The notes under the pieces are model-generated. The model was not told the origin of the DNA. It saw nothing but the letters and a program-made list of their open reading frames with translations, and searched no databases. A DNA stretch of 64,000 nt, taken from positions 806,001 through 870,000 of the forward strand of contig NZ_LR738849.1 in the NCBI RefSeq assembly GCF_902702915.1. The letters are read 5' to 3'. The position numbers and the translations under genes are program-made. This DNA is from Desulfovibrio sp. 86. Lineage in GTDB: Bacteria > Desulfobacterota > Desulfovibrionia > Desulfovibrionales > Desulfovibrionaceae. Below are positions 37,182-46,676 of the stretch, one piece after another. Numbering within the stretch: the stretch's first letter is position 1; each line of letters opens with the position of its first letter.

Positions 37182-38417
37182 ATGCCGCAAATGTCATTTG
37201 AACTCTTCGTAGCCTTGCGCTACCTCTTTTCAAGGCGCAAACAGACCTTCATTTATATAATCTCACTCATGTCCATTATGGGCGTCGCGCTCGGCGTGGG
37301 CGCGCTGGTGGTCGTGCTGGGCGTTTATAACGGCCTGACCACCGACATGCGCGACAAGATCCTTGGCGCCAACGCGCACGCCATTGTCATGTCCTACCTG
37401 CCTTCGGCCTTTGAGAATGACGACGGACTGCTGGACCGCATCCGCTCGGTCAAGGGCGTCACCGGGGCGACCCCTTTTATTTACACTGAAGTGATGCTCT
37501 CCGCCGGAAACGGCGTAAAAGGCGTGGTGTTGCGCGGCATTGACCCGGAATCGGGCCCGCACGTGCTCTCCATGCTGCGCCAGATGCGCACAGGTTCGGC
37601 AGCCGCCCTGCAAAAGGAAGGCACGCCAGGGCTCATCATTGGTGAAGAACTGGCCAAAAGGCTGGGCCTTGTGGAAGGCAGCCGCGTGAATCTGCTTTCG
37701 CCCTCCGGGCAAAAAACGGCTTCAGGCTACGCGCCGCGCATCCGCCCCTTTGAAGTGGTGGGCATATTCAAGACAGGCATGTTTGAATACGACTCCTCGC
37801 TGGCCTTTGTGAGCCTGGCTGCCGCGCGCGACGTGCTTGGCCTGCCGGACAAATACCTTTCCGGCGTGGAGCTCACCGTTGACGACCTTTTCAAGGCGGA
37901 TCAGACCTCGGCGCGCGTGGCCACCGAACTTGGCTCGCCCTTCTACGTGCGCTCCTGGATGGAAATGAACGCCAACCTCTTTGCGGCCCTCAAGCTGGAA
38001 AAGATCGGCATGTTCATACTGCTGACCATGGTGGTGCTTATAGGCTCTTTCTCCATCGTGACGACCCTTGTCATGCTGGTGATGGAAAAAACGCGCGACA
38101 TTGCCATCATGATGTCCATGGGGGCAACGCGCAGCATGATACGGCGCATATTCATGCTCCAGGGCAGCATCATCGGCGTCATCGGCACGCTGCTGGGCTA
38201 TGCCCTGGGTCTTTCGCTGGGGTGGCTGCTCAAGCGCTACCAATTCATCAAACTGCCTGAAAACGTATATACGCTTGACCATCTGCCCATCAGCATCACC
38301 GTTACCGACGTGATCACCGTCGGGGTCAGCGCCATGCTGCTGTGTTTTCTGGCCACCCTTTACCCGGCACGCCAGGCCGCCCGCCTTGAACCGGCGGAAG
38401 CCCTGCGCTACGAATAG
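37182..38417 (+). CDS. lolC: Lipoprotein-releasing ABC transporter permease LolC/LolE type
   Basis: This 411-residue inner-membrane protein has an N-terminal helix (YIISLMSIMGVALGVGALVVVLGVYNG), a large periplasmic domain and three C-terminal helices. The MacB/LolE pattern is visible. It opens with FELFVALRYLFSRRKQTFI, as LolC and LolE do, and ends with AARLEPAEALRYE. It releases lipoproteins from the inner membrane with LolD, whose gene starts three bases on. The start may be ATG 37182 or 37191; neither has a strong ribosome-binding site. Only one permease is present, consistent with a homodimeric LolF-like system. Confidence 0.9.
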   Translation: MPQMSFELFVALRYLFSRRKQTFIYIISLMSIMGVALGVGALVVVLGVYNGLTTDMRDKILGANAHAIVMSYLPSAFENDDGLLDRIRSVKGVTGATPFIYTEVMLSAGNGVKGVVLRGIDPESGPHVLSMLRQMRTGSAAALQKEGTPGLIIGEELAKRLGLVEGSRVNLLSPSGQKTASGYAPRIRPFEVVGIFKTGMFEYDSSLAFVSLAAARDVLGLPDKYLSGVELTVDDLFKADQTSARVATELGSPFYVRSWMEMNANLFAALKLEKIGMFILLTMVVLIGSFSIVTTLVMLVMEKTRDIAIMMSMGATRSMIRRIFMLQGSIIGVIGTLLGYALGLSLGWLLKRYQFIKLPENVYTLDHLPISITVTDVITVGVSAMLLCFLATLYPARQAARLEPAEALRYE

Positions 38418-38419
38418 CC

Positions 38420-39106
38420 ATGTCCGCACTCTACAAATTTTCCAACGTGAGCAAAAACTTTTCCGCACCGGGTGAAGATCTTGAAATTCTCAAGAATATC
38501 AATCTGGTCGTGGAAGAAGGCGAGGCTCTTGCCATCGTGGGAACTTCCGGCTCCGGCAAGAGCACCCTCTTGCATCTTATGGGTGCTCTTGATACTCCAA
38601 GTACGGGCGCTGTCTTTTTTGACGGTCAGGACATGGCGCGCATGACGCCTGACCAGAAGGCGGCCTTCCGCAACAGAACACTGGGCTTCGTTTTTCAGTT
38701 TCATCATCTCTTGCCGGAATTTTCGGCAGTGGAGAACGTGGCCATGCCGGCCATAATCGGCGGTGAACGCCAGGCCGTCATCATGTCCAAGGCCCGCGAA
38801 ATGCTCGAACGCGTGGGTCTTTCGGCTCGTATGGAAAGCAAGATTTCCACGCTTTCAGGCGGCGAAAGGCAAAGGGTGGCCATTGCCCGCGCGGTGCTGA
38901 TGCGCCCGCGAGTTCTGCTGGCCGATGAGCCCACCGGCAATCTGGACGAAGGCACCGGAGCGCAGGTGGGCACACTCATGAACGAACTTAACCGCGAACT
39001 GGGCATGACACTCGTGGTCGTGACGCACAATCGGGAGCTGGCCGCAGGCATGGGCCGCACTCTGGAACTGAAAGCGGGGACACTGTATGAAAAAAATGTT
39101 GCGTAA
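38420..39106 (+). CDS. lolD: Lipoprotein-releasing ABC transporter ATPase LolD
   Basis: This 228-residue ATPase has Walker A GTSGSGKST (about residue 42), Q-loop FVFQFHHLLPEFS, signature LSGGERQRVAIARA, Walker B VLLADEPTGNLDE and the switch His in VVVTHNRE. It powers the LolC permease encoded directly upstream. The FHHLLPEFSAVEN block is typical of LolD. Its last 20 bases overlap the start of bamA, linking lipoprotein sorting to outer-membrane assembly. Confidence 0.92.
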   Translation: MSALYKFSNVSKNFSAPGEDLEILKNINLVVEEGEALAIVGTSGSGKSTLLHLMGALDTPSTGAVFFDGQDMARMTPDQKAAFRNRTLGFVFQFHHLLPEFSAVENVAMPAIIGGERQAVIMSKAREMLERVGLSARMESKISTLSGGERQRVAIARAVLMRPRVLLADEPTGNLDEGTGAQVGTLMNELNRELGMTLVVVTHNRELAAGMGRTLELKAGTLYEKNVA

Positions 39107-41849
39107 TCTTCTCTCTAACATCCTCTGCATTACAGCTCTGGCTTGCGCTGTGCAGCTTGCGCCCGTAGCGGCGGAAGCCGCCCAGGGACCTCTGGTTCTT
39201 GTGCTGCCCTTTCAGGTCAATGCCGGGCCGGATATGCCCAATGCCGCCCGGGATGTGCCCCAGATCATTGCCGACCAGCTCAAACAGAACGGCATGAGTG
39301 TCGTGCCGATGAATGCGGCGCGGCAGTTGCAGCAACGACACGGCGAGAACATTGATCTCGCCACAGCGCGCGCTCTGGGCCGTCAGGCTGGCGCGCAGCT
39401 TGTCATATACGGCAGCTTCAACCAGCTTGGCGACGGCTTCAGCATGGATACGCGCCTTGTTCCCGTGCAGCAGGGCGAAGCCGTGCCCGCGGGTTTTGAG
39501 CGCAACTCACTGGTCGCCCTCAGCGACTGTGCCAGCACCCTCGCCAGCCGCGCGGCCGAAATGACCAAGGCCAGCAGCCCCGCTCCCGCGCCGCAACTGG
39601 CGGACAACGGCCCCGGATTCGTGCCCATGGGCGCGCCCGCTGCCGCCAAGGGCGGCCTTGCCGACGTGCAGGTGCGCGGCATGAATGTTATGGACCCTGA
39701 CACAGTGCTCATGCGCCTGACCATCCGCAAGGGTGACACCCCCGATGCCCACGCCATCAACGAAGAGGTGAAGCGCATCTGGGAAATGGGCTATTTCAGC
39801 GACGTGCAGGCCACCCTTGAGGGCAATGTGCTCGTCTTTACCGTGGTGGAAAAGCCCCGCATCGACAGCATCGTGGTGGAAGGCTCCAAGGGCATCAGCA
39901 AGGATGACGTCCTTGCGGCCATGGGCACCAGAACCGGCAACGTGCTCAACGAGCAGGTGCTTTCCGACGACCTGCAGAAAATTACCGAGCTGTACCGCAA
40001 GGAAGGCTACTACCTCGCCAAGGCCAACTACCGCCTTGAAGACCGCCATAGCGGTCGCGGGGCTGTTCTCGTCATCAATGTGGACGAAGGCAACAAGCTC
40101 TACGTCAAAGAAGTCAATATCGAAGGCCTCAAGACCCTGAACAAGGGCGACATTGAAAAATACATGGCCCTCAAGCCGCGCGGCATGTTCTCGTGGCTGA
40201 CGGGAACCGGCGTGCTCAAGGATGAATATCTTGAGCGCGACACCAACGCCATCGCCGCCTTCGGCCTCAACGAGGGCTATGTTGACATTCAGGTGAGCGC
40301 TCCCCAGGTCGATTACAAGGATGACGGCATCTACGTCACCTATGTGGTCAACGAAGGCCCCCGCTATACTGTCCGCAACGTGGTTTTCGCGGGCGACGTC
40401 ATCGACAGCGAAGACAAGATGCTTGAAGTCGTGCAGATGGACGACTGGCAGAAGTCCAACAAGTACTTCTCCCTTACTGTCATGCAGGAAGACTCCAAGC
40501 GTTTGACCGACTATTACGCCGACTACGGCTACGCCTTTGCCGAGGTGGACACAAAACTGATGAAGGCCGATGACGGCAGCGATCAGGTGGATGTGGGCTA
40601 CCTCATCAACAAAAAGCAGAAAGTTTTCATCCGCCGTCTGGTGGTCGAAGGCAACACAAAAACGCGTGACAACGTCATCCTGCGCGAAATGCGCCTCGGT
40701 GACGGGGATATGTATGAAGGCGCCAAGCTGCGCCGCTCCAATGAACGCCTGAACCGCCTGCGCTACTTCGGCGCTGTGGATATGGAGCTCGTCCCCACCG
40801 GACAGGAAGACGAGGTCGACCTCAAGGTCAAGGTCAAGGAAGCCAATACCGGCGCCATCATGGGCGGTATCGGCTACTCCAGCTACTATGACGTGGGCGT
40901 GAGCGCCTCCATCATGGAGCGCAACCTCTTTGGTCGCGGCTACTGGCTGCAGTTGCAGGGCTTCTTCTCCTGGCGGCGCACGTCGGGCACCCTGTCCTTC
41001 ACCAACCCGCGCGTGTATGACACCGACCTCTCCTTCGGCAACGACATTTACTACACCCACGACTACTGGGACAACTTCACCAAGGACACCATAGGCGACA
41101 CAGTGCGCTTCGGATATCCCATCGGTGAATACACCACCGTGGGCACAGCGTACCGCTTGGAACGCTACCACCTCTATGACGTGTCCGACACCAGCTCGCC
41201 CTACATCAAGGACTACAAGGGCATTAACTGGACCAGCGCCATTTCGGGACGCATCCTGCGCGACACGACCGACAGCAAGGAACGTCCCACCAAGGGCACC
41301 ATCTCGCGCCTGTGGGCTGAATACGGCGGCGGCGGCCTCGGCGGCACGGACAACTTCATCAAATCCGTTGCCGACTGGCAGGGCTTCTGGTCCTTTAACC
41401 CGCAAAACACCATTCACCTGCGTGGGCGCGTCGGCGGCGTGTTCCAGAACACCGACAACAAGGTTCCCGTGTTCGAACGCTTCTGGGTCGGCGGCATGGA
41501 TACCATCCGTGGCTACTCCTATTCCGACCTTTCACCGCGCGACTACAAGCACGGTGGCGAACAGATCGGCGGCGACCGCATGGGCGTTGCCAACCTCGAA
41601 TACATCTGGACCTTCCAGAAGGAACTGGGGCTGGCTATCGTTCCCTTTGTGGACTCCGGCTTCAACATCGACTCCAAAACAATGGCTCAGGACTGGGACA
41701 AGTACATCGTCGCCTCCTCTGGCCTGGAACTTCGCTGGCGTTCACCCATGGGCGACCTTCGTATAGCCTACGGCATCCCCATGGTGCAGGATTACGACAA
41801 GGAAATGCCCACCGGCAGAATCGAATTCAGCATGGGCCAGTTCTTCTAG
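39087..41849 (+). CDS. bamA: Outer-membrane assembly factor BamA with an extra N-terminal domain
   Basis: This 920-residue Omp85 protein inserts beta-barrel proteins. It has a signal peptide (1-31), then an additional domain (about 35-160) resembling the TolB/FlgO-type nucleotide-like fold (LVLVLPFQVNAG, IIADQLKQNGMSVVP, ALGRQAGAQLVIYGSFNQ). A linker leads to five POTRA repeats (about 195-590) and a C-terminal 16-strand barrel ending in Phe (MGQFF). The loop 6 motif reads DTIRGYSY. Typical proteobacterial BamA is near 800 residues and lacks the extra domain. ATG 39087 overlaps lolD. A strong terminator follows at 41917. Confidence 0.9.
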   Translation: MKKMLRNLLSNILCITALACAVQLAPVAAEAAQGPLVLVLPFQVNAGPDMPNAARDVPQIIADQLKQNGMSVVPMNAARQLQQRHGENIDLATARALGRQAGAQLVIYGSFNQLGDGFSMDTRLVPVQQGEAVPAGFERNSLVALSDCASTLASRAAEMTKASSPAPAPQLADNGPGFVPMGAPAAAKGGLADVQVRGMNVMDPDTVLMRLTIRKGDTPDAHAINEEVKRIWEMGYFSDVQATLEGNVLVFTVVEKPRIDSIVVEGSKGISKDDVLAAMGTRTGNVLNEQVLSDDLQKITELYRKEGYYLAKANYRLEDRHSGRGAVLVINVDEGNKLYVKEVNIEGLKTLNKGDIEKYMALKPRGMFSWLTGTGVLKDEYLERDTNAIAAFGLNEGYVDIQVSAPQVDYKDDGIYVTYVVNEGPRYTVRNVVFAGDVIDSEDKMLEVVQMDDWQKSNKYFSLTVMQEDSKRLTDYYADYGYAFAEVDTKLMKADDGSDQVDVGYLINKKQKVFIRRLVVEGNTKTRDNVILREMRLGDGDMYEGAKLRRSNERLNRLRYFGAVDMELVPTGQEDEVDLKVKVKEANTGAIMGGIGYSSYYDVGVSASIMERNLFGRGYWLQLQGFFSWRRTSGTLSFTNPRVYDTDLSFGNDIYYTHDYWDNFTKDTIGDTVRFGYPIGEYTTVGTAYRLERYHLYDVSDTSSPYIKDYKGINWTSAISGRILRDTTDSKERPTKGTISRLWAEYGGGGLGGTDNFIKSVADWQGFWSFNPQNTIHLRGRVGGVFQNTDNKVPVFERFWVGGMDTIRGYSYSDLSPRDYKHGGEQIGGDRMGVANLEYIWTFQKELGLAIVPFVDSGFNIDSKTMAQDWDKYIVASSGLELRWRSPMGDLRIAYGIPMVQDYDKEMPTGRIEFSMGQFF

Positions 41850-41916
41850 GAACAAATGCCTTCACTGGGCGCCAAGGCTTTCGTGAACAGCCAGTGCTGA
41901 CCAGACATAACTGCAC

Positions 41917-41953
41917 GCGTGGCGCGGGGATAAACCCCGCGCCACGCTTTTTT
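41917..41953 (+). terminator. Strong intrinsic terminator after bamA
   Basis: GCGTGGCGCGGGG and CCCCGCGCCACGC form a perfect 13-base stem with loop ATAAA followed by six T's. It ends the lolC-lolD-bamA unit. Confidence 0.92.
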
Positions 41954-42061
41954 GCATGTCAATCTTTTTTGGCATATATTGTGCAAATATGCTTGCAATG
42001 TGCATGCGCAGCGACAAAACTACGGCTGTACGCCCGCATGTCTTGAAAGCAGATTCCCAAT

Positions 42062-42143
42062 GAGAGTATACGTTCTCTAAGATGAGGGCGATCTCACTTT
42101 GAAATTACTCTGGCGGCTGCGGGAATAGACGCCCGCCGCGAAG
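42062..42143. repeat. Partial copy of repeat family C
   Basis: GAGAGTATACGTTCTC is followed by TTTGAAATTACTCTGGCGGC and TGCGGGAATAGACGCCCGCC. These are the two halves of family C in rearranged order. It lies in the gap before the amidase gene. The rest of 41954-42214 shows no gene. Confidence 0.6.
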
Positions 42144-42214
42144 ACACAAGCACAAGGAACACAGCAGTCTGTCACCAAAATGACAGTCGAACGCCAGCAG
42201 AGCAAGGAACACCC

Positions 42215-44764
42215 GTGGCCCGCAAAGAAAACCCATCCCCTACTCAGGGCCCTCCAAAGGCCCGGACGCAATCCCGGAGCCCGTCGCCACGGCCTCCCCA
42301 GGATACGCCTGAGGGCAGGTCGCAAGGGCAAGGCGCGGCCCCCGGTCAGGCCAGGCACGGCATCAGACGTCTTGCCCCGCCAGTGTTTTTTCTGCTGGCT
42401 CTCTGCCTGCTGGTGGTTTTCTTTTATGACACAGGTTATACGTCCTTGCCGCCCACGGGCAAACGCTACGATACCGCCAAGGCTGGCATCGAAACGCTGC
42501 GCCTGGACGCCAAAAAGGCCAACCTGCGCGAACCCTGGGAAAAACTGGCTGCGGAATTTCGCGCCATCTATGATGCCGACCCAGGCTGGCCCAACCGCCC
42601 CGCCGCCCTTTTTCGCGCTGCGGAAAGCCTTGAGGAACTGGCCCGCCGCTCCTTTGCCAAGGCTGATGCCCGCAAGGCCATAGAATGTTACGAGGCCGTG
42701 GCCATGCGCCACGCCGACAGCCGCCTTGCCGACGACGCCCTTTTTCACGCCGCCAGACTGCGCGCGGCATGGCTCAAGGATGACAAGGGCGCGCTGGAAC
42801 TTCTCAACCGCATCAAGACCCAGTATCCCAAGGGCGACATGCTGCCCGAAGCCCTGGCCCTGGAAAAAACCCTTCTGGCTTCGGCGCAGGGGCGCACTGC
42901 CCCTGAAGCCCGGCAGGTCGCCGCCGCTGAAGCCAAACCTTCCATTGAAGACCAGGCCTCAAGCCCCTCAGCCCAGGACAAGGATAAAAAACGCGCTGAG
43001 GCAGGCGCGTCTGCCGCGCCCTCCCCAGTGACGTCAGCCCAAGCTGCGCCAGGGGTCCCCGCTCTGGCGACAGCCCCCGCCGTCCTCCTGCCCCAGGATC
43101 AGATCTTGCCGCGCTACCGCAAGGCCAAGGCCGACATGGAAAGCTTGAGCGCCGACAAGGCACGCTCCTGCTGGAGGCAACCCTGGGAAGAACTGTCGGC
43201 GGAATTTCTGCTTATTTATCAAAGCCGCAAAAACTGGGCCATCTCGCCCGGCGCGCTCTTTCGTGCGGCTTCAAGCCAGGAATCCCTCGCCAACTGCTCC
43301 CACCTCGCGACGGAATACCGTCAGGCACGCGACCTTTACCTGAACCTCGCACAGGAATTTCCCAAAAGCGCTCTGGCGGACGATGCCCTCCTTCGGGCCG
43401 CAGTCATTGAGGCAGACCGGCTGAACCAGCCGCAGGAAGCCCTTGAGCTGCTTGACGCCATCGCCACCCTGTATCCGCAGGGCGACATGCTGCCGCAAGC
43501 CAAAACCCTGCGGCAGCGCCTTTCCGGCGGGACTGATGTTGCCGCCGCGCCCGTGGGCAAAGCTGGCACGGCTCCCACCCCGGCCACACCCCCTGAAGTC
43601 CACACGCTTTCCTGGAATTCACTGAGCAAAAACTCTGTGGAAATCGTGCTGGATCTCTCCTCTCCGGCCCGCTATCGCGCCCGGCTGGAAGAAGGCAAAA
43701 AAGGCGCAGGCTCCAGCCTGTATCTGGAATTTGACGATGCCTCCGTTGTCAAAGATGTGCGCCAGGGCGTCACGGTCAAGGGCAGCCTTTTGCAGTCCGT
43801 CCGCGTGAGCGACCGCAAGGGCGGCGGCGCGGTGATGCAGTTCAGCTTTCGGGATGTGCGGCGCTTTGACACACAGGCAGAAAGCAACCCCTGCCGCATA
43901 GTGTTGCACGTGGCGGCGGGCAATACCCCTCTGCCCTCCCGCCAGGGCGCGGGAGCGGGCTTTGCCGGGCAGGACAAGCCGCGTGACCAGGCAAACGCGC
44001 CCGACGAGCCTCGGCATGTCAACGACATGGCCCGCCAGCTGGGCCTCACGGTGCGCACGGTCTTCATTGACGCCGGGCATGGCGGACGTGACCCTGGCAC
44101 CCACCACAACGGCATTCTTGAACGTGTCATCACTCTGGACGTGGCCACGACCCTCGGGCGCTTGCTGCAAGCCAACGGAGTTGACGTGGTCTACAGCCGC
44201 ACCAACGACACCGGTCTTTCCCTGCGCGAACGCACAACACGCGCCAATGAGGCGGGGGCAGACCTTTTTGTCTCCATCCACATCAACGCCAATGACGACA
44301 AGTCGGTCAACGGCTTTGAAACCTACTATCTTGATCTGGCCCAAAATGCCGAAGCCGCGCGTGTTGCGGCACTGGAAAACGCTGGCAGCGATCATCGTCT
44401 TGGTGATATGCAAAAGATGCTGGCGGATGTGATGCTTACTGCAAGAGTAGATGAATCAAAAAAACTTGCTCAGGATGTTCAGCGTATTACCCTTTCCAGA
44501 TTGAAAAAACGCGAGTATACTGTACGTAACAATGGCGTCAAATCCGCGCCCTTCCATGTTCTGCTTGGCGCGCAGATGCCGGCGGTGCTGGTTGAGCTGG
44601 GCTATTGCACCCACGCCGAAGAAGCCCGGAACCTCGCCAACGCCAAATACCGGCTGACATTGGCTGAAGGGCTGGCCGAGGGCATACTTGCATATAAAGA
44701 TCGACTGTTAAAAAAGCGGACAGCCCAGAATTCCTTGACGCCGGAAAGCGCTGGTGCTATGTGA
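42215..44764 (+). CDS. N-acetylmuramoyl-L-alanine amidase with two helical-repeat domains and an AMIN domain
   Basis: This 849-residue cell-wall amidase starts at GTG 42215 after AAGGA. It has a Pro/Arg-rich cytoplasmic start, a membrane anchor (about 55-72), two related helical repeat regions (about 80-215 and 300-430, both with DALFHAA- or DDALLRAA-like and YPxGDMLP blocks), an AMIN-type domain (about 465-560) and the Amidase_3 catalytic domain (about 610-835). Zinc-binding residues appear in FIDAGHGGRDPG, the Glu of ILERV, and IHINAND; the catalytic Glu is in VELGYCTH. It separates daughter cells by cutting the septal peptidoglycan. The duplicated helical repeats are unusual for this enzyme class. 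Confidence 0.88.
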   Translation: MARKENPSPTQGPPKARTQSRSPSPRPPQDTPEGRSQGQGAAPGQARHGIRRLAPPVFFLLALCLLVVFFYDTGYTSLPPTGKRYDTAKAGIETLRLDAKKANLREPWEKLAAEFRAIYDADPGWPNRPAALFRAAESLEELARRSFAKADARKAIECYEAVAMRHADSRLADDALFHAARLRAAWLKDDKGALELLNRIKTQYPKGDMLPEALALEKTLLASAQGRTAPEARQVAAAEAKPSIEDQASSPSAQDKDKKRAEAGASAAPSPVTSAQAAPGVPALATAPAVLLPQDQILPRYRKAKADMESLSADKARSCWRQPWEELSAEFLLIYQSRKNWAISPGALFRAASSQESLANCSHLATEYRQARDLYLNLAQEFPKSALADDALLRAAVIEADRLNQPQEALELLDAIATLYPQGDMLPQAKTLRQRLSGGTDVAAAPVGKAGTAPTPATPPEVHTLSWNSLSKNSVEIVLDLSSPARYRARLEEGKKGAGSSLYLEFDDASVVKDVRQGVTVKGSLLQSVRVSDRKGGGAVMQFSFRDVRRFDTQAESNPCRIVLHVAAGNTPLPSRQGAGAGFAGQDKPRDQANAPDEPRHVNDMARQLGLTVRTVFIDAGHGGRDPGTHHNGILERVITLDVATTLGRLLQANGVDVVYSRTNDTGLSLRERTTRANEAGADLFVSIHINANDDKSVNGFETYYLDLAQNAEAARVAALENAGSDHRLGDMQKMLADVMLTARVDESKKLAQDVQRITLSRLKKREYTVRNNGVKSAPFHVLLGAQMPAVLVELGYCTHAEEARNLANAKYRLTLAEGLAEGILAYKDRLLKKRTAQNSLTPESAGAM

Positions 44765-44969
44765 TGCAGGGATTTCAAATACGCGCCGGGCTGTTGTATC
44801 AACAACAGTAAAGCCCAATTATACCGGCGCGGCAACCATGCCCCCTGCTTGTGCAACGTGAGCGCAGGCCGCATTAACCTACCATTATACAAGTTTCTTA
44901 CGGCGCGAGGGTCATCCCAATTCCGCAAGGACAAGATAAAAAACAGCAATCGGGGAAGGAGTACTTTAA

Positions 44970-45515
44970 ATGCGCAAGGTTTTGATGATGACCTTAGTGG
45001 TCTGCATGCTCATGGCTGGAACGGCGCTTGCGGCTGACAGCAATGCCGTGCCGGCTGCCAAAATTGGCGTTGTGGACATGCAAACGGTGGCCACTCAGAG
45101 CGATCCCGCCGAAGCTGCCAAAAAGCAGATGGAAGACAAGTTCGGCAAAGAACGTTCTGCTCTTGAAAAGCAGGGCGAAGCTCTGAAAAATAAGGCCGAA
45201 GCTCTCAAGAATCCCAAGGTTAGCGAAGAAAAGAAGCTTGAGTTTATTCGCTCCAAGCAGGATCTGGACCAGAAGACCCGTAACTTCCTGCGCAAGGTTG
45301 AACAGGAAGAAGTCAAACTGCGCCAGGACATGGTTACTCTGGTTTTCAGCGCCACCTATGAAGTGGCCCGCGCCAAGGGTTTCAACTTCGTGGTTGACGT
45401 GACCGCCGGCGGCGTTCTGTATGCCGACCAGTCTATGGATCTGACCCAGGACGTGCTCACCGAAGTGAACAAGCTTTATAAAGAAAAGAAGAACGACAAG
45501 GGCGGCAAAAAATAG
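44970..45515 (+). CDS. skp: Periplasmic chaperone Skp/OmpH family
   Basis: This 181-residue protein has a signal peptide (MRKVLMMTLVVCMLMAGTALA). The mature form opens AKIGVVDMQTV, the usual Skp strand, followed by a long charged coiled-coil arm (KKQMEDKFGKERSALEKQGE and onward) and a C-terminal return strand with FNFVVDVTAGGVLYAD. It holds unfolded outer-membrane proteins for delivery to BamA. GGGGAAGGAG precedes the ATG, and a terminator follows. Confidence 0.88.
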   Translation: MRKVLMMTLVVCMLMAGTALAADSNAVPAAKIGVVDMQTVATQSDPAEAAKKQMEDKFGKERSALEKQGEALKNKAEALKNPKVSEEKKLEFIRSKQDLDQKTRNFLRKVEQEEVKLRQDMVTLVFSATYEVARAKGFNFVVDVTAGGVLYADQSMDLTQDVLTEVNKLYKEKKNDKGGKK

Positions 45516-45540
45516 CTCCGTCTCTTCAAGACTGTGATAC

Positions 45541-45575
45541 AGCCTCTCGACCCTGACGGGGCGGGAGGCTTTTTT
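45541..45575 (+). terminator. Terminator after skp
   Basis: AGCCTCTCGACCC pairs with GGGGCGGGAGGCT in an imperfect stem followed by six T's (45570-45575). Confidence 0.82.
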
Positions 45576-45631
45576 ATTGGCGACTGCCTTTGGCTCAGGC
45601 AGGAGCGTTGCGCTTCGGCATATCAGCGTTC

Positions 45632-45753
45632 AGAGCATTTTACGAATGAAATGAGTTGGCCGCGTGCAGGGATTTTTCAAAAATCCTCGCCACGAAATGC
45701 GAGTGGACTGGCTTTTGCCTGCCGTAAGCGAGCATTTCAAGTGTTTCATGCTC
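45632..45753 (+). repeat. Dispersed repeat family D, copy 2
   Basis: AGAGCATTTTACGAATGAAA starts the copy, GGATTTTTCAAAAATCC is its hairpin, CCACGAAATGCGAGTGGACT follows, and AGCATTTCAAGTGTTTCATG ends it. It aligns with the anfH-nifI1 spacer. It fills the skp-fabZ gap. Confidence 0.82.
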
Positions 45754-45838
45754 ACGAGCTTCAACATTCCAGCGGGCAATTATGGGGCGTCCCTCTTGGG
45801 CCGTCCCCGAATCATGCCCGAAATACCCAGGAGGCCAC

Positions 45839-46306
45839 ATGCAGGAATCAGCCCCTCAGCCCCAAAGCATGGACATACAGCGTATTTTGCGCCTGCTCCC
45901 CCACCGCTACCCTTTCCTGCTGGTGGACAGGGTGGTGGAGTGTGTGCCTGGTTCACACATAAAGGCATACAAAAACGTGACGTTTAACGAACCTTTTTTT
46001 CAGGGTCACTTTCCCGATGCGCCCATTATGCCCGGCGTTCTCATTCTTGAGGCTCTGGCCCAGGCGGGCGGGTTGCTGGCTGTTGCGGGCATGGGCGACC
46101 TGGATGACAAGCTCTTTCTTTTCACAGGCCTCGACGGCGTGAAATTTCGCCGCCAGGTGGTGCCCGGCGACCGCCTTGACCTGGAATGCTCCAATCTGCG
46201 CCTCAAGCTCAAACTCTGCAAAATGGAAGCCCGCGCCTTTGTGGACGGCAAACTGGCGGCAGAAGCGCAAATTACCGCAGCCATCGGCGACAGGCCCAAA
46301 AGCTGA
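45839..46306 (+). CDS. fabZ: 3-hydroxyacyl-[acyl-carrier-protein] dehydratase FabZ
   Basis: This 155-residue hot-dog fold enzyme dehydrates hydroxyacyl-ACP in fatty acid elongation. Family blocks are [17 protein letters not shown], the catalytic His in [15 protein letters not shown], the catalytic Glu in [11 protein letters not shown], and [13 protein letters not shown] 45839 follows CAGGAGGCCAC. In many bacteria fabZ sits with bamA, skp, lpxD and lpxA; here lpxD and lpxA are missing from the immediate neighbourhood. Confidence 0.93.
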   Translation: MQESAPQPQSMDIQRILRLLPHRYPFLLVDRVVECVPGSHIKAYKNVTFNEPFFQGHFPDAPIMPGVLILEALAQAGGLLAVAGMGDLDDKLFLFTGLDGVKFRRQVVPGDRLDLECSNLRLKLKLCKMEARAFVDGKLAAEAQITAAIGDRPKS

Positions 46307-46328
46307 GGAAACGCTGCCACATTGGAAT

Positions 46329-46412
46329 TGAAATGCTTTGTGGGGGAGGAGAATGAAATGCTTTGTGGGGGAGGGCCCCTTTTGCAAAAGGGTCCCCTCC
46401 CCCACACCCCCA
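46329..46412. repeat. Dispersed repeat family B, copy 2
   Basis: AAATGCTTTGTGGGGGAGGA occurs twice in tandem (46331 and 46357). The second leads into GGGCCCCTTTTGCAAAAGGG and TCCCCTCCCCCACAC, the palindrome of family B. It abuts family E copy 2. Confidence 0.8.
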
Positions 46413-46414
46413 AA

Positions 46415-46560
46415 CAGAGTCGTCACGAGCGCCTTTCCAGTCGTTTCTGCGTCGAACTTCGCCTTTTATTCCGGTCGAGTACCATCAGAGTACACTCCCT
46501 GCATAAAAGGCTTGTTCTCCTTGATATGCCAGGAAATTCATCTCGTGACGACACTGTCTG
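46415..46560 (-). repeat. Dispersed repeat family E, copy 2
   Basis: In inverted orientation relative to copy 1: CGTCACGAGCGCCTTTCCAG at the left and TTCATCTCGTGACGACACTG at the right, with GAGTACCATCAGAGTACACT in the centre. It is not next to a stop codon. From 46561 to 46676 I see no gene. Confidence 0.85.
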
Positions 46561-46676
46561 AACCCTTTACTGTATTTTACAATACTGCAAAGTTTTTTGT
46601 GATCTGAAGCGGGGGATTCCAGAAACAGCGTCTTCCGCATCACGCCGCAAATCACGTCAAAGGCCGCCAGTACTCC

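Noticed and set aside
39507..41417. 636-codon minus-strand frame within bamA
   Set aside because: It is antisense to bamA, whose signal peptide, POTRA repeats and barrel are unambiguous.
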